The position numbers were made by a program, and so were the translations under genes. Shown here in pieces: positions 24,266 through 35,039 of a stretch of DNA of 64,000 nucleotides. Origin of the DNA: Cryptomeria japonica (lineage: Eukaryota; Streptophyta; Pinopsida; Cupressales; Cupressaceae); NCBI RefSeq assembly GCF_030272615.1, contig NC_081407.1:376326377-376390376 (forward strand), in the 5' to 3' direction. A model generated the notes under the pieces. It saw only the letters and a list, made by a program, of their open reading frames with translations, did no database searches and had not been told where the DNA came from. The first letter of the stretch is position 1. Each line of letters opens with the position of its first letter.

Positions 24266-24494
24266 CATTAAAACATAACACAAATTGGGAATGCACAAAT
24301 AATACACAAACACAATATTTAGTGTGGTTCACCAATTTGGATACATCCACCAGAAAGCAAAGAAAAGATCTTTATTATTATTGCATCTTAGATACACAAG
24401 GGTTTTTCGTCATATATATACAATAGTCTTCAAGAGAAGATGAAGATACATAGGTGGGAAGGTGAAATGAAGAGTCAGGCTTCACATCCCAACA
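24266..24494 (-). repeat. LTR 4 of the tandem array (right end)
   Basis: This is a 229-bp LTR. On the plus strand it begins CATTAAAAC, with the expected TG start changed to CA, and ends CATCCCAACA. Unlike the other three it is not followed by the PPT sequence but by unrelated DNA from 24495, so it is the outer 5' LTR of the minus-strand array. Confidence 0.85.
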
Positions 24495-25650
24495 TAAGGA
24501 CTGGCTTCTTGTTAAGCCTGTCAAAAGTACAAGTTAAATCAATTTATGATTATGCTGAGATCAATTACATATTGAAATGCATATATAATTAATGTCTAAG
24601 AAAAAATTTGGTGCAAACATATGTCAATGACAGTACCAAATAATTTTAATTTCAATTGGTAACTATGGAGGGATTGAAGTCATGGAATTTTCATAGTCTA
24701 TTATGTTAATTCATATCTTTTTGGCTTTGAGTTGTGTATAATGTTTCTCATCACCAATGTTCCATTCATACTATATGATTCATCATTAGAATGAGAAAAT
24801 TAGTTAATGAGCAGAAATCATCCTCACTAATTATTTCATTCTGATGATGGATCATGTAATAAAAATATGAAGGAATTAATTACAAACCCATTGCATATTA
24901 AATTAGTGTCACATCAAACTTTTTTGCCAATCAACTTATGTCAACGAAGTGAATTAGGGAACAAAATGTTTTTGGATGGAAGCAAATTTGATTTCACTAG
25001 TGTTGTTTTCCACAAGCCTTTGCTACTAGAAAGTACAATTATTCACTAGATTTTTTTTTTACTCTAAATAATATTATAAATATATCTAACTAAAAAATGA
25101 GTAAATAAAATGCTGTTATATTTTATTGACAAAATAATTTACATTCTTTATTTTAATTTTATTTAAAGAAGCTACTTTTATTTTACTCTATTTAATAAAA
25201 GATGGTATTAAACATCTAAATAATTGGATAACAAAATAATGATTTTTTAAAACGTCTCCAAATGCTTAATTTATGGTATGTATTAAGAGTATCTTCTCTT
25301 ATTATAAACTTTGATCATTTTTTTAAAAATAAATAAAACATAAAATACAAAATCTAAATTTTGCAGTAAATTATAAAATGTATATTTTAATTTTTTTTTT
25401 AATAAAATTTATGCATAAAAATGTTTAATATTTATTTTATTGATTTATAAAATTTGTTTGAAGAAAGATTTTTTTTTTCAAGTATTTTAGAATTAAATTA
25501 ATAATTATTCTTGACAATTATAATTTGTACAAAAACATATATATTAAAATTGAGTAATTGACAAAAAATAATATATTAAAATTGATTAAATTTAATTAGA
25601 TTTATTTTGGCTTTAATGTAATGTCAATCTTGATTATTTTTATGATGAAT
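24495..25650. other. Anonymous AT-rich DNA
   Basis: No gene is supported. The only structure is the inverted repeat at 24775-24855. From about 25050 to 25640 the sequence is very AT-rich, with many homopolymer runs. Confidence 0.5.
24775..24855. repeat. Hairpin-forming inverted repeat (MITE-like)
   Basis: The 30-bp left arm (24775-24804, starting ATGATTCATCATTAGAATGA) is the reverse complement of the right arm (24826-24855, ending GATGATGGATCAT) at about 26 of 30 positions, with a 21-bp loop. The arm core resembles the arms of the larger palindrome at 58195-58389. Confidence 0.7.
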
Positions 25651-25654
25651 AAAT

Positions 25655-25734
25655 CGATCTCTCTCTCTCTTCATTTCTCTATCCATATATTTCACTAATT
25701 CTATCTCCCTAACTCTCTATCTATCTCCCTATCC

Positions 25735-25804
<70 letters not shown>

Positions 25805-26205
25805 TCTTGTCCCCCTCTCTCTCCCACTCTATACCTCTACATCTCTTTGTTTGTCTATCTCTCTAATCTATATATCTCTCTCTTTTTATCTCTTCCTCTA
25901 TATCTCTACATCTCTTCCTCTCTTTCCTTATCTATCTCTCTATCTCTCCCTCTACCTCTCACTATCTCTATTAATTGTCTCTCTTATTCTCTCTCTCTAT
26001 CATATTCTCTACCTTTATCTTCCTCCCTCCCTCACTATTTTAAGATTTGTTTCCCTTTCTCTTCCTCTCCCTCTTTCGAGAACCCCCCACTCTCTCTCTC
26101 TCTCCATTCCTCTATATTTGTATTTTCTTACACCTCTCTCTCCCCCCCTCTATATTTCTCTCTTTCTATCCCCCTCTCTACTCTCTCTCCATGTCTTCCT
26201 ATTGC
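25655..26205 (+). repeat. Polypyrimidine tract with (CT)n and (AT)n microsatellites
   Basis: About 550 bp are almost entirely C and T on the plus strand, with TCTCTC, CCCTCTCT and TATCTCTC themes. They include a perfect (CT)n run at about 25737-25774, directly followed by an (AT)n run to about 25802. Leu/Ser/Tyr-rich open frames of up to 123 codons here are composition artefacts. Confidence 0.9.
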
Positions 26206-26365
26206 AAACATAACATGAGTCTATTGCTAATGGAGGTTGATTATCTTCTTGATTTAGAGTTTTTGTTTTAGATGTGTTTGGATCCTATAAGTGGATGTAT
26301 AATTTATGTGAAGCTATCATTTCTTAGTTTACAATTATCTTGAACAAACAACAACATTATGCCGA

Positions 26366-26625
26366 GAGGCATAACCTACAATGCCACCCACCTATTTGTA
26401 ACGGTGTAAAAAAAAAAGAATTCTATGGTTTTCCTATAATTACTAATGAAAAAATGAAATTAATAAATTGTAAAATGCAAAGTGGTAGATAGCAATCCTG
26501 AACGTTTTACAGCTCATTATCTTTATGAAACTGACAATAATGAATCCCATTTTTGCTTGGCTTGAGGATGAACCTACAATGCCACCCACCCAAAATAACG
26601 GTGTAAGAAAAAATAAATTCTTCAC
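26366..26625. repeat. Diverged direct repeat about 200 bp apart
   Basis: CCTACAATGCCACCCACC followed within a few bases by AACGGTGTAA and an A-rich run occurs at about 26375-26420 and again at about 26571-26615. The intervening sequence is unrelated. No coding signal is seen. Confidence 0.6.
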
Positions 26626-27057
26626 AAACAGTTACATAAAAATTTTAATAGACAAAAAAAATTTATTCGATTTTACAAATCAAATGAATAAAATAATTGC
26701 TTCGCATTCCGTACAGTTACAAATGCATAAACTGACGAGAGAAGAAGAGTCGTCATAAAATATTTACGAGGAAGCCACCACATCATGCAGTCAACATTCT
26801 TGATATTTACAACTGCAACATATGTAATTCCTTCAACCTTTCAAATCCCGATCAACAAGCAATTGCAGTACAAATTTGCAAGGTACGCTTAAATCTCCAC
26901 GAGATTTTATTTTGTTTTAAAAAAAATTCATACCAGAGTTGCATCCACTTTAATTTTAAGGGTTTGAAGAAAATTTTGTCTATGCAATCATGGAGTCGAA
27001 CAAAATTTGTTTGATCAAATATTCAAACAAATTAGGCATTTCTTTGCGCTTCTGCAG

Positions 27058-27141
27058 GAAGAGAAGATGAAACTTGTGTTCAGTGAAACTCATCGAGGTT
27101 ATACTCTATATCAGGCTGAAGCACTTAACCCATTCGTGTAG
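27058..27141 (+). other. Possible terminal coding exon (unassigned)
   Basis: A pyrimidine-rich stretch ends in a good splice acceptor (CTTCTGCAG|G at 27057). An 84-bp open stretch follows, translating to EEKMKLVFSETHRGYTLYQA then EALNPFV and a TAG stop at 27139-27141. The composition is less AT-driven than the surroundings. I cannot name the protein and see no upstream exon within several hundred bases, so it may be a relic or chance. The LTR of the Gypsy element begins 440 bp downstream. Confidence 0.25.
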
Positions 27142-28565
27142 TCACAAGGTCGAAAATTTGCTTTTAGATTATGTGCCAAGCCAGTGGCCCTCAAACGGTG
27201 TGAGTCGTCCTCACATCTTCTCTCAATTGTATTTTTATATTTATTCAGACTGGTTGTAGCATTACCTGGATTGATTTCTATGAAGATATCAATCAAAAGT
27301 AATTCATTGTTGAAGCTTCATTAAAATATTGTGCATGGGTATTGCTGATTTTGATGTCAATGTTGTTTCCCATTCTGATATTGTATGGGCAACCATTTTG
27401 GCCTGTTGTGATTGAATACATATGCATGATTCCTTGAATATTTGGAAAGTCTCAAATATTGATTACATCGACCATAAAGTTTTGAAAACGTTTTGATACT
27501 ATATTTGGCATTTTTCCATGGCCTCATATATTTTGACTTTGTATCTACGTGCTTCTAAATTCGAATTTTTTTTTACTCCAATCTGATTGGGAAGCAAAAA
27601 AGGTTTGCCAAATCCCTAACTGATCCACTCAGCCTTGGCCAATGAATAGGAATGGTCAAAGACCAAATTCCTCTGCACTTTAGGCTCCACTCAATTTAGG
27701 TGGGTATACCCTAATCTCCAAAGCATAAAGAGATTTCTTTATAGTGAATTTAAATTATTGAACGTAGTTGTTTATAGGACTAGCAAACAATTTCCTACAA
27801 CTATGCTTTATTAATATGCTTTTAACTTGTTTTAATTGGATGATATGAGTATAATTGAATATGAATAAAAGTTATAACATAATGTTGCTGGAACTAAGAG
27901 TAATTATGAAAGAACATGGTAAGTAAAAACTAGTAATATATCTCTCCAGTGAGGACTTCGTGCACACTTAATCTATTCACAAGAAACCAGAAAAAAACTA
28001 GTGCCTTATCTAACAATTTACATGTCACTTTATGGACCAGTATTTGTAATCTTTAGAGACAGTGTGAAGAAACAAACTATCATTGCAATATCCTCAATGT
28101 ATGCTACAAGAACAACAAAAACAATTCTTCTATCTCTATACCAATAGATGATAAAATATGGCAACAAATCTTCTTTAGATTTATCCAAAAGATTTTAAAT
28201 CATTGGCATCATATGATATGAAACGATCTGAAGATGAAAGCAACGAACCTTGTATATTAATTTTTAGGAACAATTGGTGTACAAAAACTATAGACTTACA
28301 GATACTTGATGATTACACTTGTTTGCAAAAAATGGATTTTCATTTCTACAGACTTATCTCACATAACACTATAGGTTCCAACAAATAATCTAAAAAGATA
28401 ATCTTCTTACATTTTTTTTTTAGAATATTAAATGACTCTCTATATACATGATTCAAACGATACGAATTAAATGACACACCCTTTCATTTGTACAAACAAA
28501 GACTAACAAAATTCCTAACTATCCCTCTTAACTAGTATTACTAAAATACACAACAATAACATAGA

Positions 28566-29430
28566 CTAACGCTTTCCATCCAGTCGCTGACCACATTTCT
28601 GGATATGTTGAAGATATCTTTCCTACTTATATGTAGTAGCGTTGAAGATAATATCTCTGACCGCTATCTCTATTGTAACAACACCTTCCACCTATTCCCC
28701 TGTTTCATTCATGTTCAATGCATCTGCATGAGCAATGCTAAGGGTTGAACTGAGTAAAGATCTACCTTCGGTAATCCACTGGTGCTTTTCCTTCATGACC
28801 CCTGCATCATCCACTACACTTGGAAATCCATGATTGACGATCCCTTTACACTCCTCATACTCGGTATTTAATTATGTTGTAAATCCTTGATGAGTGTCAA
28901 TTAGCCTTTTGATTTTATTGGTCCTTTTGTCACTCAGTGTCTGATCCTACACTACCATGTTTAACCTATCAAGGATCCTTTGGTGCGATAATGTGTTATC
29001 CATGATTTTCTGGTAAATAGTCTAGAATTCCTCCAATACCTTCCACAAACTTTCAAATGGTTTAGTCAATAAAACACATGTTGTGTCTATCCTTATGCTT
29101 TGCATTCTTTCCTTCAACTTTTTATTTTCCCTGTGCAACTCTTGACACTTCTTCCTTAGCTTGGATTCATCGTGTTGCAAAGCTTATTGGAAGTCAGGAC
29201 AACCCTTCTTATGTTTCTCTAATGACCCAATGACATCAGGCTCCAACCTGTTTGTTTTTAGATCCATCAGCTTATGCTCCCCCGATGAGGTCTCCTGCCC
29301 AATGACCACTTTAGATTCCTCATCAGGTATCGGCGTAGCAGAAAATGTCTTCTTCCGAAGGGTCAATATCATCCCGATGACTTTACCTTGTCGCTCTTTT
29401 AGTCACTTACTTCAGTGTAGCCTATCCTAA
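28566..29430 (-). pseudogene. Coiled-coil reading frame inside the 3' LTR
   Basis: One minus-strand frame stays coding-like for about 290 codons despite stops: TSSGEHKLMDLKTNRLEPDV, then LQHDESKLRKKCQELHRENK with further Lys/Glu-rich sequence (coiled-coil character), then ILDRLNMVV, then ECKGIVNHGFPSVVDDAGVM, and finally VRDIIFNATTYK..RYLQHI with a stop near 28566. The same frame exists in the 5' LTR. It is in the sense orientation of gag-pol. I do not recognise the family. An ORF wholly within an LTR is unusual. Confidence 0.6.
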
Positions 29431-29960
29431 TGAAACCTCATTTCCATCCATCATGATATCTACCCTATCGGGTATCGAGGTAGCTTTTTCTTACTCTATC
29501 TGATATCCCGATGATTTCAAAACATCCACTCTACATTCTCCTTAGTCGGTGTAATTCATACCGATAACCTCTTCCTCTGTGTTAGGTTTTGTCTTTCTTA
29601 TTGAGTATCGGTGTAACCCAAAACTCCTTTCACTGATGGTTTGAGTTATCCCGATGACTTAGCATTCCTACCTTTTGGTATTTCCTCATTGGAACAAGTC
29701 ATGCTGATGACACTGCCTTTTCCACTTAGCCCATTGGGTATCAAAATAGCATGAAATGACATTTTCCAACAACTCGATAATATTTCCACTGTCTACTTTA
29801 TATTATCCTTCATCGTTGTTGGGTATGCTGATGAAACACTTCTTCTATAATTTCTTTTGGTTCTCCTTCGAAATGATTGGTCTAAGTCATTCTAATAGGT
29901 TCTCTCATTATTTATACTAGTCAGTCTTATTGGGGTAACTTTTATCGATAGTTCAAATTT
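29230..29960 (-). repeat. Degenerate ATCGG / CCGATGA repeat field in the LTR
   Basis: Motifs such as TCCCGATGA, ATCGGGTATCG, ATCGGTGTAA and ATACCGATAA recur every 25-60 bp through this part of the LTR. The corresponding field in the other LTR is at 38240-38960. It overlaps the upstream end of the embedded reading frame. Confidence 0.5.
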
Positions 29961-30429
29961 GATAATTATGCAAATTAAGCTCCTCTTCATATATCACTAG
30001 CACTTGTAACATTTTATGGAAACTCTGCATGTGCTAATAAATGACAAAGACTATCACACAGGCCTAAAGAATGTCTTATAAGGATCCTAGTGTTGTCATG
30101 CTGAAATTTCCTCATGTAGTTCCTACTCAGTGCCAACCCTTAGCATGCCCTAGTGGTGCTTGTCCAGTTCTAAAAAATAGGTTACAGTAAGTTTTTTTTG
30201 TTATTGCTACATACCTCCTATACATACAATCCAGTAATAAATGTTCTTGTAAGGAAAATGCACATATAAAACATCAAAGAACTAGCACATAATATTTTCT
30301 AGAAATATGTGCTAATAGTGGCTCTTTTTGGGGATGTATTTTCTTTTTAGGGACATAGCAAGATCTCAATTATCTCTGGAAAGCAAATGAAACAATAAAT
30401 AGAAATAAACAACAAAGAAAAACTACACT

Positions 30430-31340
30430 ATTATAGTACAAGAAATATTCCTTGCTCCTTAAGAGAAAAAATGCTTGAGATACTTAGCATGTACTAGAAA
30501 TTCCTGAATTTCACCCTCAGTGCTCTACAGGAAATATGAATTTTCTCCTCCTTTATCCATGATGATGTATGGTCCTACCCAAAGTGCTTCAAATTTTCCA
30601 TGCTTTCCCTTGTCTTGATCCTTTGCATTCCATTTTATCACCCACTCTCCTTCCTCAAAGGTCCTAATAGAAGCTTTCTTATCATGTAATTATTTTACCA
30701 TCTTTTGCTTTTGTTTATTTTGTTCTTGAGCCTCTCTTCTGTACTCATCTAATTGGACCAAATGTATTACCCTATCTTCCATGAAATCAACATCCTCTAG
30801 ATATTCCTCTAAAACAAATTTATATACTAGGAGCAAGTTGTCCAAGGGTAATCGCACATCTTTACCACAAACAAGCTGATAAGGAGCAAACCCTGTGGAT
30901 TTCCTGATTGTTACTCTATCTGCCCATGCTACCAAATTTAACTTTGAATCCCATGCCCTCTTGTTGTCACCTAACATCCTCTTAATGATTTTTAATAGGT
31001 TTTTATTACTAGATTCTTCTTGTTCATTTCCCCGGAGATGATAAGGTGATATATATGACAAAGTGATTCCATAACTTTCACAGAAATCAACAAATTCTTT
31101 GGATCTAAAACACAACCCATTATCTACAACAATCTTGTGGGGAACCCCAAACCTTGTCAATATATTTTCCAAAAGAAACTTTGTTACCACATTACTTGTA
31201 GATTTCCTTGTAGAAATTGCCTCTACACACTTGGTAAAGTAATCACTGGCTACCAAGATCCATTTGTGTCCTCCACTGGATTTGTTTGCAATTTTGCCTA
31301 TGAAATCAACACCCCACATCTGACAAGGTTCTTCAGTTTA
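30430..31340 (-). pseudogene. Gypsy integrase
   Basis: The minus-strand open frame 30690-31319 (209 codons) is a retroviral-type integrase core: MWGVDFIGKIA with the first catalytic Asp, then IVVDNGLCF with the second, then GNEQEESSNKNL with the catalytic Glu (usually GNGQAESSN, so one substitution beside it). RKSTGFAPYQLVCGKD follows. After a stop, the sequence down to about 30430 gives the C-terminal domain (FEALWVGPYII, then YLKHFF). The enzyme joins element cDNA to the host chromosome. No chromodomain is seen. Confidence 0.9.
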
Positions 31341-31860
31341 CATGGGTCTAAGTGGAAGACCTCCACCATATTTAAGCTTTCCTAAAAAATTTCTGGCAAG
31401 CCTCAGATTTTCTAATATAAGTATGATAGTCCTTAAAGATTTGTGGCCAATAGTAACCAGCATTCAGTATTTTATGGGCAGTAGTTTTTGCTAAAAAATC
31501 CCCCCCAGATACACTTTCATGTAATTATTTTAAAATAGATTGAGCTTGATAAACATCCAAACAAAATAAGAGGATACCATTCTGGTTTTCCCAATAAATC
31601 ACCTTTAAGCAATATATATCTAGATGCTTGAAGATTAAGTGTTCTTTTTTTACTATCATTTAAATCTTCTAAACATTTCATATGTTTTAAATAATAGGTA
31701 ATATTCTTATACCAAGGACACATCTCAATGCTTATTTGAGCTTCCTCTAAATCTATCTAATTTATCTGTGTTGCTTCCAAATTTGAATATGTCATTAGTT
31801 TAGCCAACCCTTGACCTCTTACCAATTTATTAATTTGGATATCAATGTTAAACTCATTAA
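31341..31860 (-). pseudogene. Pol linker and integrase zinc-binding region, degraded
   Basis: The minus-strand translation includes WINQINEFNIDIQINKLVRG followed by QGLAKLM near 31870-31800. This is the typical segment that ends the RNase H/connection region of Gypsy pol. WYKNITYYLKHMKCLEDLND near 31710-31650 follows. The HHCC zinc-binding residues of the integrase N-terminus cannot be followed through the stops. Confidence 0.6.
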
Positions 31861-32140
31861 TTTGATTGATCCATCTGCATCTTCTCCCAATAGTTTCAGT
31901 CTATGTGAAAATATCTTTGACTGTTGCATTAGGGACATATGCAATGACATTAGCTCCCACTAAATATGGTCTAAAAGAGTTTACAACTTTTACTAGGGCA
32001 TATGCTTTTTTCTCATTTATATAATAATTTAACTCAGAAGCTTGTAGTATCTTGCTAAAAAATGCCACTGGTTGTTCATGACCTTCATCATTCTTTTGTA
32101 ACATAACTGTAGCAATAGTAAGAAATGAAGCGAAAGAAAA
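31861..32140 (-). pseudogene. Gypsy RNase H following RT
   Basis: The minus-strand frame 31901-32104 reads QPVAFFSKILQASELNYYIN, then EKKAYALVKVVNSFRPYLVG, then VIAYVPNATVKDIFT. This is the standard RNase H segment directly downstream of the RT in Gypsy pol. It degrades template RNA during reverse transcription. It is truncated by stops on both sides. Confidence 0.8.
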
Positions 32141-32244
32141 TACTTGAAAAGGTTTAGAGACATCAGGGAACTTAAGTACAAGTGCTTCCTTGATGGCCCT
32201 TTTAATGTTTACAAAAGATTCAATTACTTCATTAGTCCATTTTA

Positions 32245-33160
32245 TCTCTACACCCTTTTTAACATCTTTGCAATAGGTTTGACAATTTTAGAAAAAAATT
32301 GTACAAATCTTCTAACAAAATTAATTTGTCCAAAAAATGATTGACTAGCTTTGACTATTTTAGGGATCTGAATTTTGTCAATAGCTGCAATTATCTCAGG
32401 GTCAACCCTTACTTCGTCTTTAGATACAATATGACCTCGCAATTTACCTTCAGTGACTCCAAAGTGACACTTTTTTGGATTTAAATAAATACCATATTCT
32501 AGTGCTTTGATGAAACTTTTCTCTAGGTCATTACAATGGTTTTCTTCTTTCTAGGAGTATGCAGTCAAATCATCCTGGTATACAACCAAAATGTAATCAT
32601 TGAGACCTTCAAAAGCTACATCCATGGCCCTTTAAAAAGTAGCTCCAACATTTGTAAGTCTGAATGGCATCCTGACATACACATATGTGCCCCACGGTGT
32701 AATGAAGGCTATTTTGTATTTTTCTAATTCTTTAACCTTTACCTAGTTGTACCCAAAGAACCCATCCATCATAGAAAGTAATTCATTCCCTATGACTTTC
32801 TCTAGAAAAGCTTCCATATTTGGCAAGGCATAATTATCCTTCAAGGATGATATATTTAAATTTATAAAATCCACACACAATCTGATATCACCATTTTTCT
32901 TTCAAACATGCACCAGGTTTGACACCCATGTGGAATGCCTTATAGGCTTTATAATCCCTACATTCCTCATCTTTATCAATTCTTCCTTCATTTTGGGAGC
33001 CAATGTGGGATTTATAGGCCATTGTCTTTTCCTAAATGGTTTTGCATCTGGTTTCAGTGGGATTTCATGCTGGAACAAATCCTCTCTATATGCCTTGAGA
33101 TCATCATATGACCAAGCAAAAACATGTCTATATTTTCTTAATAGACTTACCAATGCAGTC
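32245..33160 (-). pseudogene. Gypsy reverse transcriptase
   Basis: The minus-strand translation in several pieces reads: KYRHVFAWSYDDLKAYREDL, then HEIPLKPDAKPFRKRQWPIN, VRKKNGDIRLCVDFINLN, then VVYQDDL (the catalytic YXDD box, near 32567-32580), then LNPKKCHFGV, and then ASQSFFGQINFVRRFVQFFS (32248-32442). The domain order and spacing are normal for Ty3/Gypsy. At least three stops or frame breaks separate the pieces. Confidence 0.9.
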
Positions 33161-33189
33161 CTAATTTTTGATGTAAGCTTCTTCCAAAT

Positions 33190-33905
33190 GTAAACCTATC
33201 TAGGATTGTTTTCACTTCCCAAGTTTATTTTTTCTAGTTCTTCACAACTCCCAGTGTTGGGTTTGAAATTCGTCATGTCCTTATAGTCAAACATCCTTTC
33301 TAATTCAACCAACCCATTTGGAATCTTATTTGTTTTAAGCTATAAGATATTTTTTCTAAACAAAGATTCCTTACCATTTTCCTCTTCCACATATGCATTC
33401 CAATCCATATGTTGGCCTTCATATTCATCCTCACACAATAGGAATTTCAGAAGATCCCTGTCATCATCAAATATCTGCCAATTTTTTATGTTATCTCATA
33501 TTGCAGGTCTAGTTTTTATTTCAACTTGGGTGATGTCATCAAAAGGAATATCATTATGTTTAATTGCTAATTTATCCATAAAATCAGCCAAAATATTGTT
33601 AGATCTTTCAATCCATGTTATAGAAAATGCATCAAAAAATTCAATTGAATCCCACACCTCATTTCTGTAATTTTGAAGTCTTACATTTTTAGTGGAAAAC
33701 TCTGAATCACCATAACTGTTAGTAATTTAATGTCATATTTACTTGCCATCCTAAGGCCTAACAGGAGTGCTTCATATTCAACGACATTGTTTGTACATTC
33801 AAAAGCTAACAAGAAAGAATATTTGAATGATCTTCAACTAGGAGAAATAAAAACTACACTAGCTCCATTTCCTTCCTTACTGCAAGCACCGTCAAAATAC
33901 ATTTT
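33190..33905 (-). pseudogene. Additional RNase H-like domain between protease and RT
   Basis: Directly after the protease frame, one TAG apart and in the same frame, the minus strand reads MYFDGACSKEGNGASVVFIS, then AFECTNNVVEYEALLLGLRM, then (one base lost) GDSEFSTKNV, WIERSNNILADFM and LAIKHND. These are the D, E, D, D landmarks of an RNase H fold (YFDGAC, VEYEAL, GDSE, LADF). It is distinct from the RNase H after RT (31861-32140). Second, archaeal-type RNase H domains are known in the plant Tat lineage of Gypsy elements. Confidence 0.75.
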
Positions 33906-34990
33906 CTAAATCTTATCCTCTTGCAATTCAATAGTATTTTCAAACCTATTAGTTTTATATTGAATGGGTTTAGAAATACTTACCTGGAAGTTATCTACAT
34001 CAGTTTGGAGAAAACAAGTTGTCTCGTTCAGATCAACTTCCTCTATCAGGTAGAATGACCTCGATTCTCTATGAATCCTCACATTTGCCCCTTTTACTAT
34101 GATAGTTGCATATGAAAGATCCAGTTGGACATGTCCACCCACCAAATTTGACCATTGCCTTGATAATAACATCCCATAATTTTGTGGAACTTGCACAACA
34201 ATGATATCTATTTTATATGACGTATCAGGGCATGCTGGCAATTGAAACTCAACATCCTTGATAATTCCAACAACTAGGGCTAATATGTTATCCATAGCAT
34301 AGCATTTCCCATAGGGAGAGTCCACACGCATCCCAAGTTCTTTCATGACATCTTCTAGCATTATTTTCATGGTGGCACCTGAATTTGTCATACAATTCTT
34401 AACCATTTTATTGTTAATCATCAAATTCAAATAAAAAGGATCAACTTGGGTAAGATTCTTAGTGATAGAAGTTCCCAAATAGACAACAAGCGGATCTTCA
34501 ACTTTTGGCTTATGATCCTCTTTATTTACTTCACCAACGTTAGACAAAATCTTGATTGTTTCATATTTGTAATCAGGAAATTTCATTACTTCAAGCAAGG
34601 GCACATATATTTTCACTTGTGATAAAGCTTGAAACATAAATGATCCACAATTTGAGAGTGGCTTACTAATTTGTTTCTTTTCAACTAGCTTTGTTAATTT
34701 AAGAGATTCTGTTTGTTTTTCCTTTTCTATTGCAACTTCCTTTTCCTTGTTAGCAATTATGTCTTTGTTTCCACTAGCTTTAGGAAACTTTGCAAATATC
34801 CTAGATGGCTTACCTTGTTCTAGGTTCACTATTTTGTTTCTTAACTGATAATTGCTTTTCACGTGAGCTACTGCTGCCACAGTATAGGATTTATTTTCTT
34901 CATCTGTTATGTTCCTCAAGGAATACACTGACTCTTCATTATGGAATAATCTCCTCAAGGATAGGATGTCCGCCTCATCATCAGTAAAAA
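33906..34990 (-). pseudogene. Gypsy aspartic protease region
   Basis: The open frame 33906-34958 (350 codons) ends in an aspartic-protease-like domain: TNSGATMKIM at 34365-34389, where the family has DSGA, then MLLSRQWSNLVGGHVQLDLS, then YLIEEVDLNET. The catalytic Asp has become Asn, so this copy cannot be an active protease. The N-terminal 150 residues are Lys/Glu-rich linker. The preceding sequence to about 35030 (DDEADILSLRRLFHNEESVY) belongs to the same polyprotein. Confidence 0.8.
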
Positions 34991-35039
34991 CTTGTTATAC
35001 ACGATGTTGCTGGTTCTCTTTTCTCCATTGTACATCTGA

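Larger units (their letters stand above)
14888..24494 (-). mobile_element. Head-to-tail array of a non-autonomous LTR retrotransposon
   Basis: Four LTRs of 225-229 bp (starting at 15804, 18856, 21968 and 24266) alternate with interiors of 2827, 2885 and 2069 bp, all in the same minus orientation. On the minus strand each LTR runs TGTTG..TAACA. It is followed by ATTGGTATYAGAG-like primer-binding sequence, and the first three are preceded by a PPT-like (A)AGTGGGAGAT. The leftmost unit keeps only about 0.9 kb after its primer-binding site (14888-15803). The third interior has lost about 0.8 kb (junction near 23570-23590). The interiors are closely alike but diverged by many substitutions, and no gag-pol domain is seen. 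Such arrays are the expected product of unequal recombination between LTRs. Confidence 0.85.
27584..30317 (-). repeat. 3' LTR of the Gypsy element (left copy)
   Basis: This 2.73-kb LTR is homologous over its length to 36603-39328, from GATTGGGAA at the left to GAAATATGTGCTAA at the right. The outermost bases on the right read ATA where the other copy has ACA. The minus-strand polypurine side reads CCCCAAAAAGAGCCAC. The LTR contains the embedded reading frame described at 28566-29430 and a field of ATCGG/CCGATGA repeats. Confidence 0.9.

Noticed and set aside
25847-26271. Three overlapping open frames of 74-123 codons
   Set aside because: They lie in the polypyrimidine tract, and their Leu/Ser/Tyr-only translations are composition artefacts.
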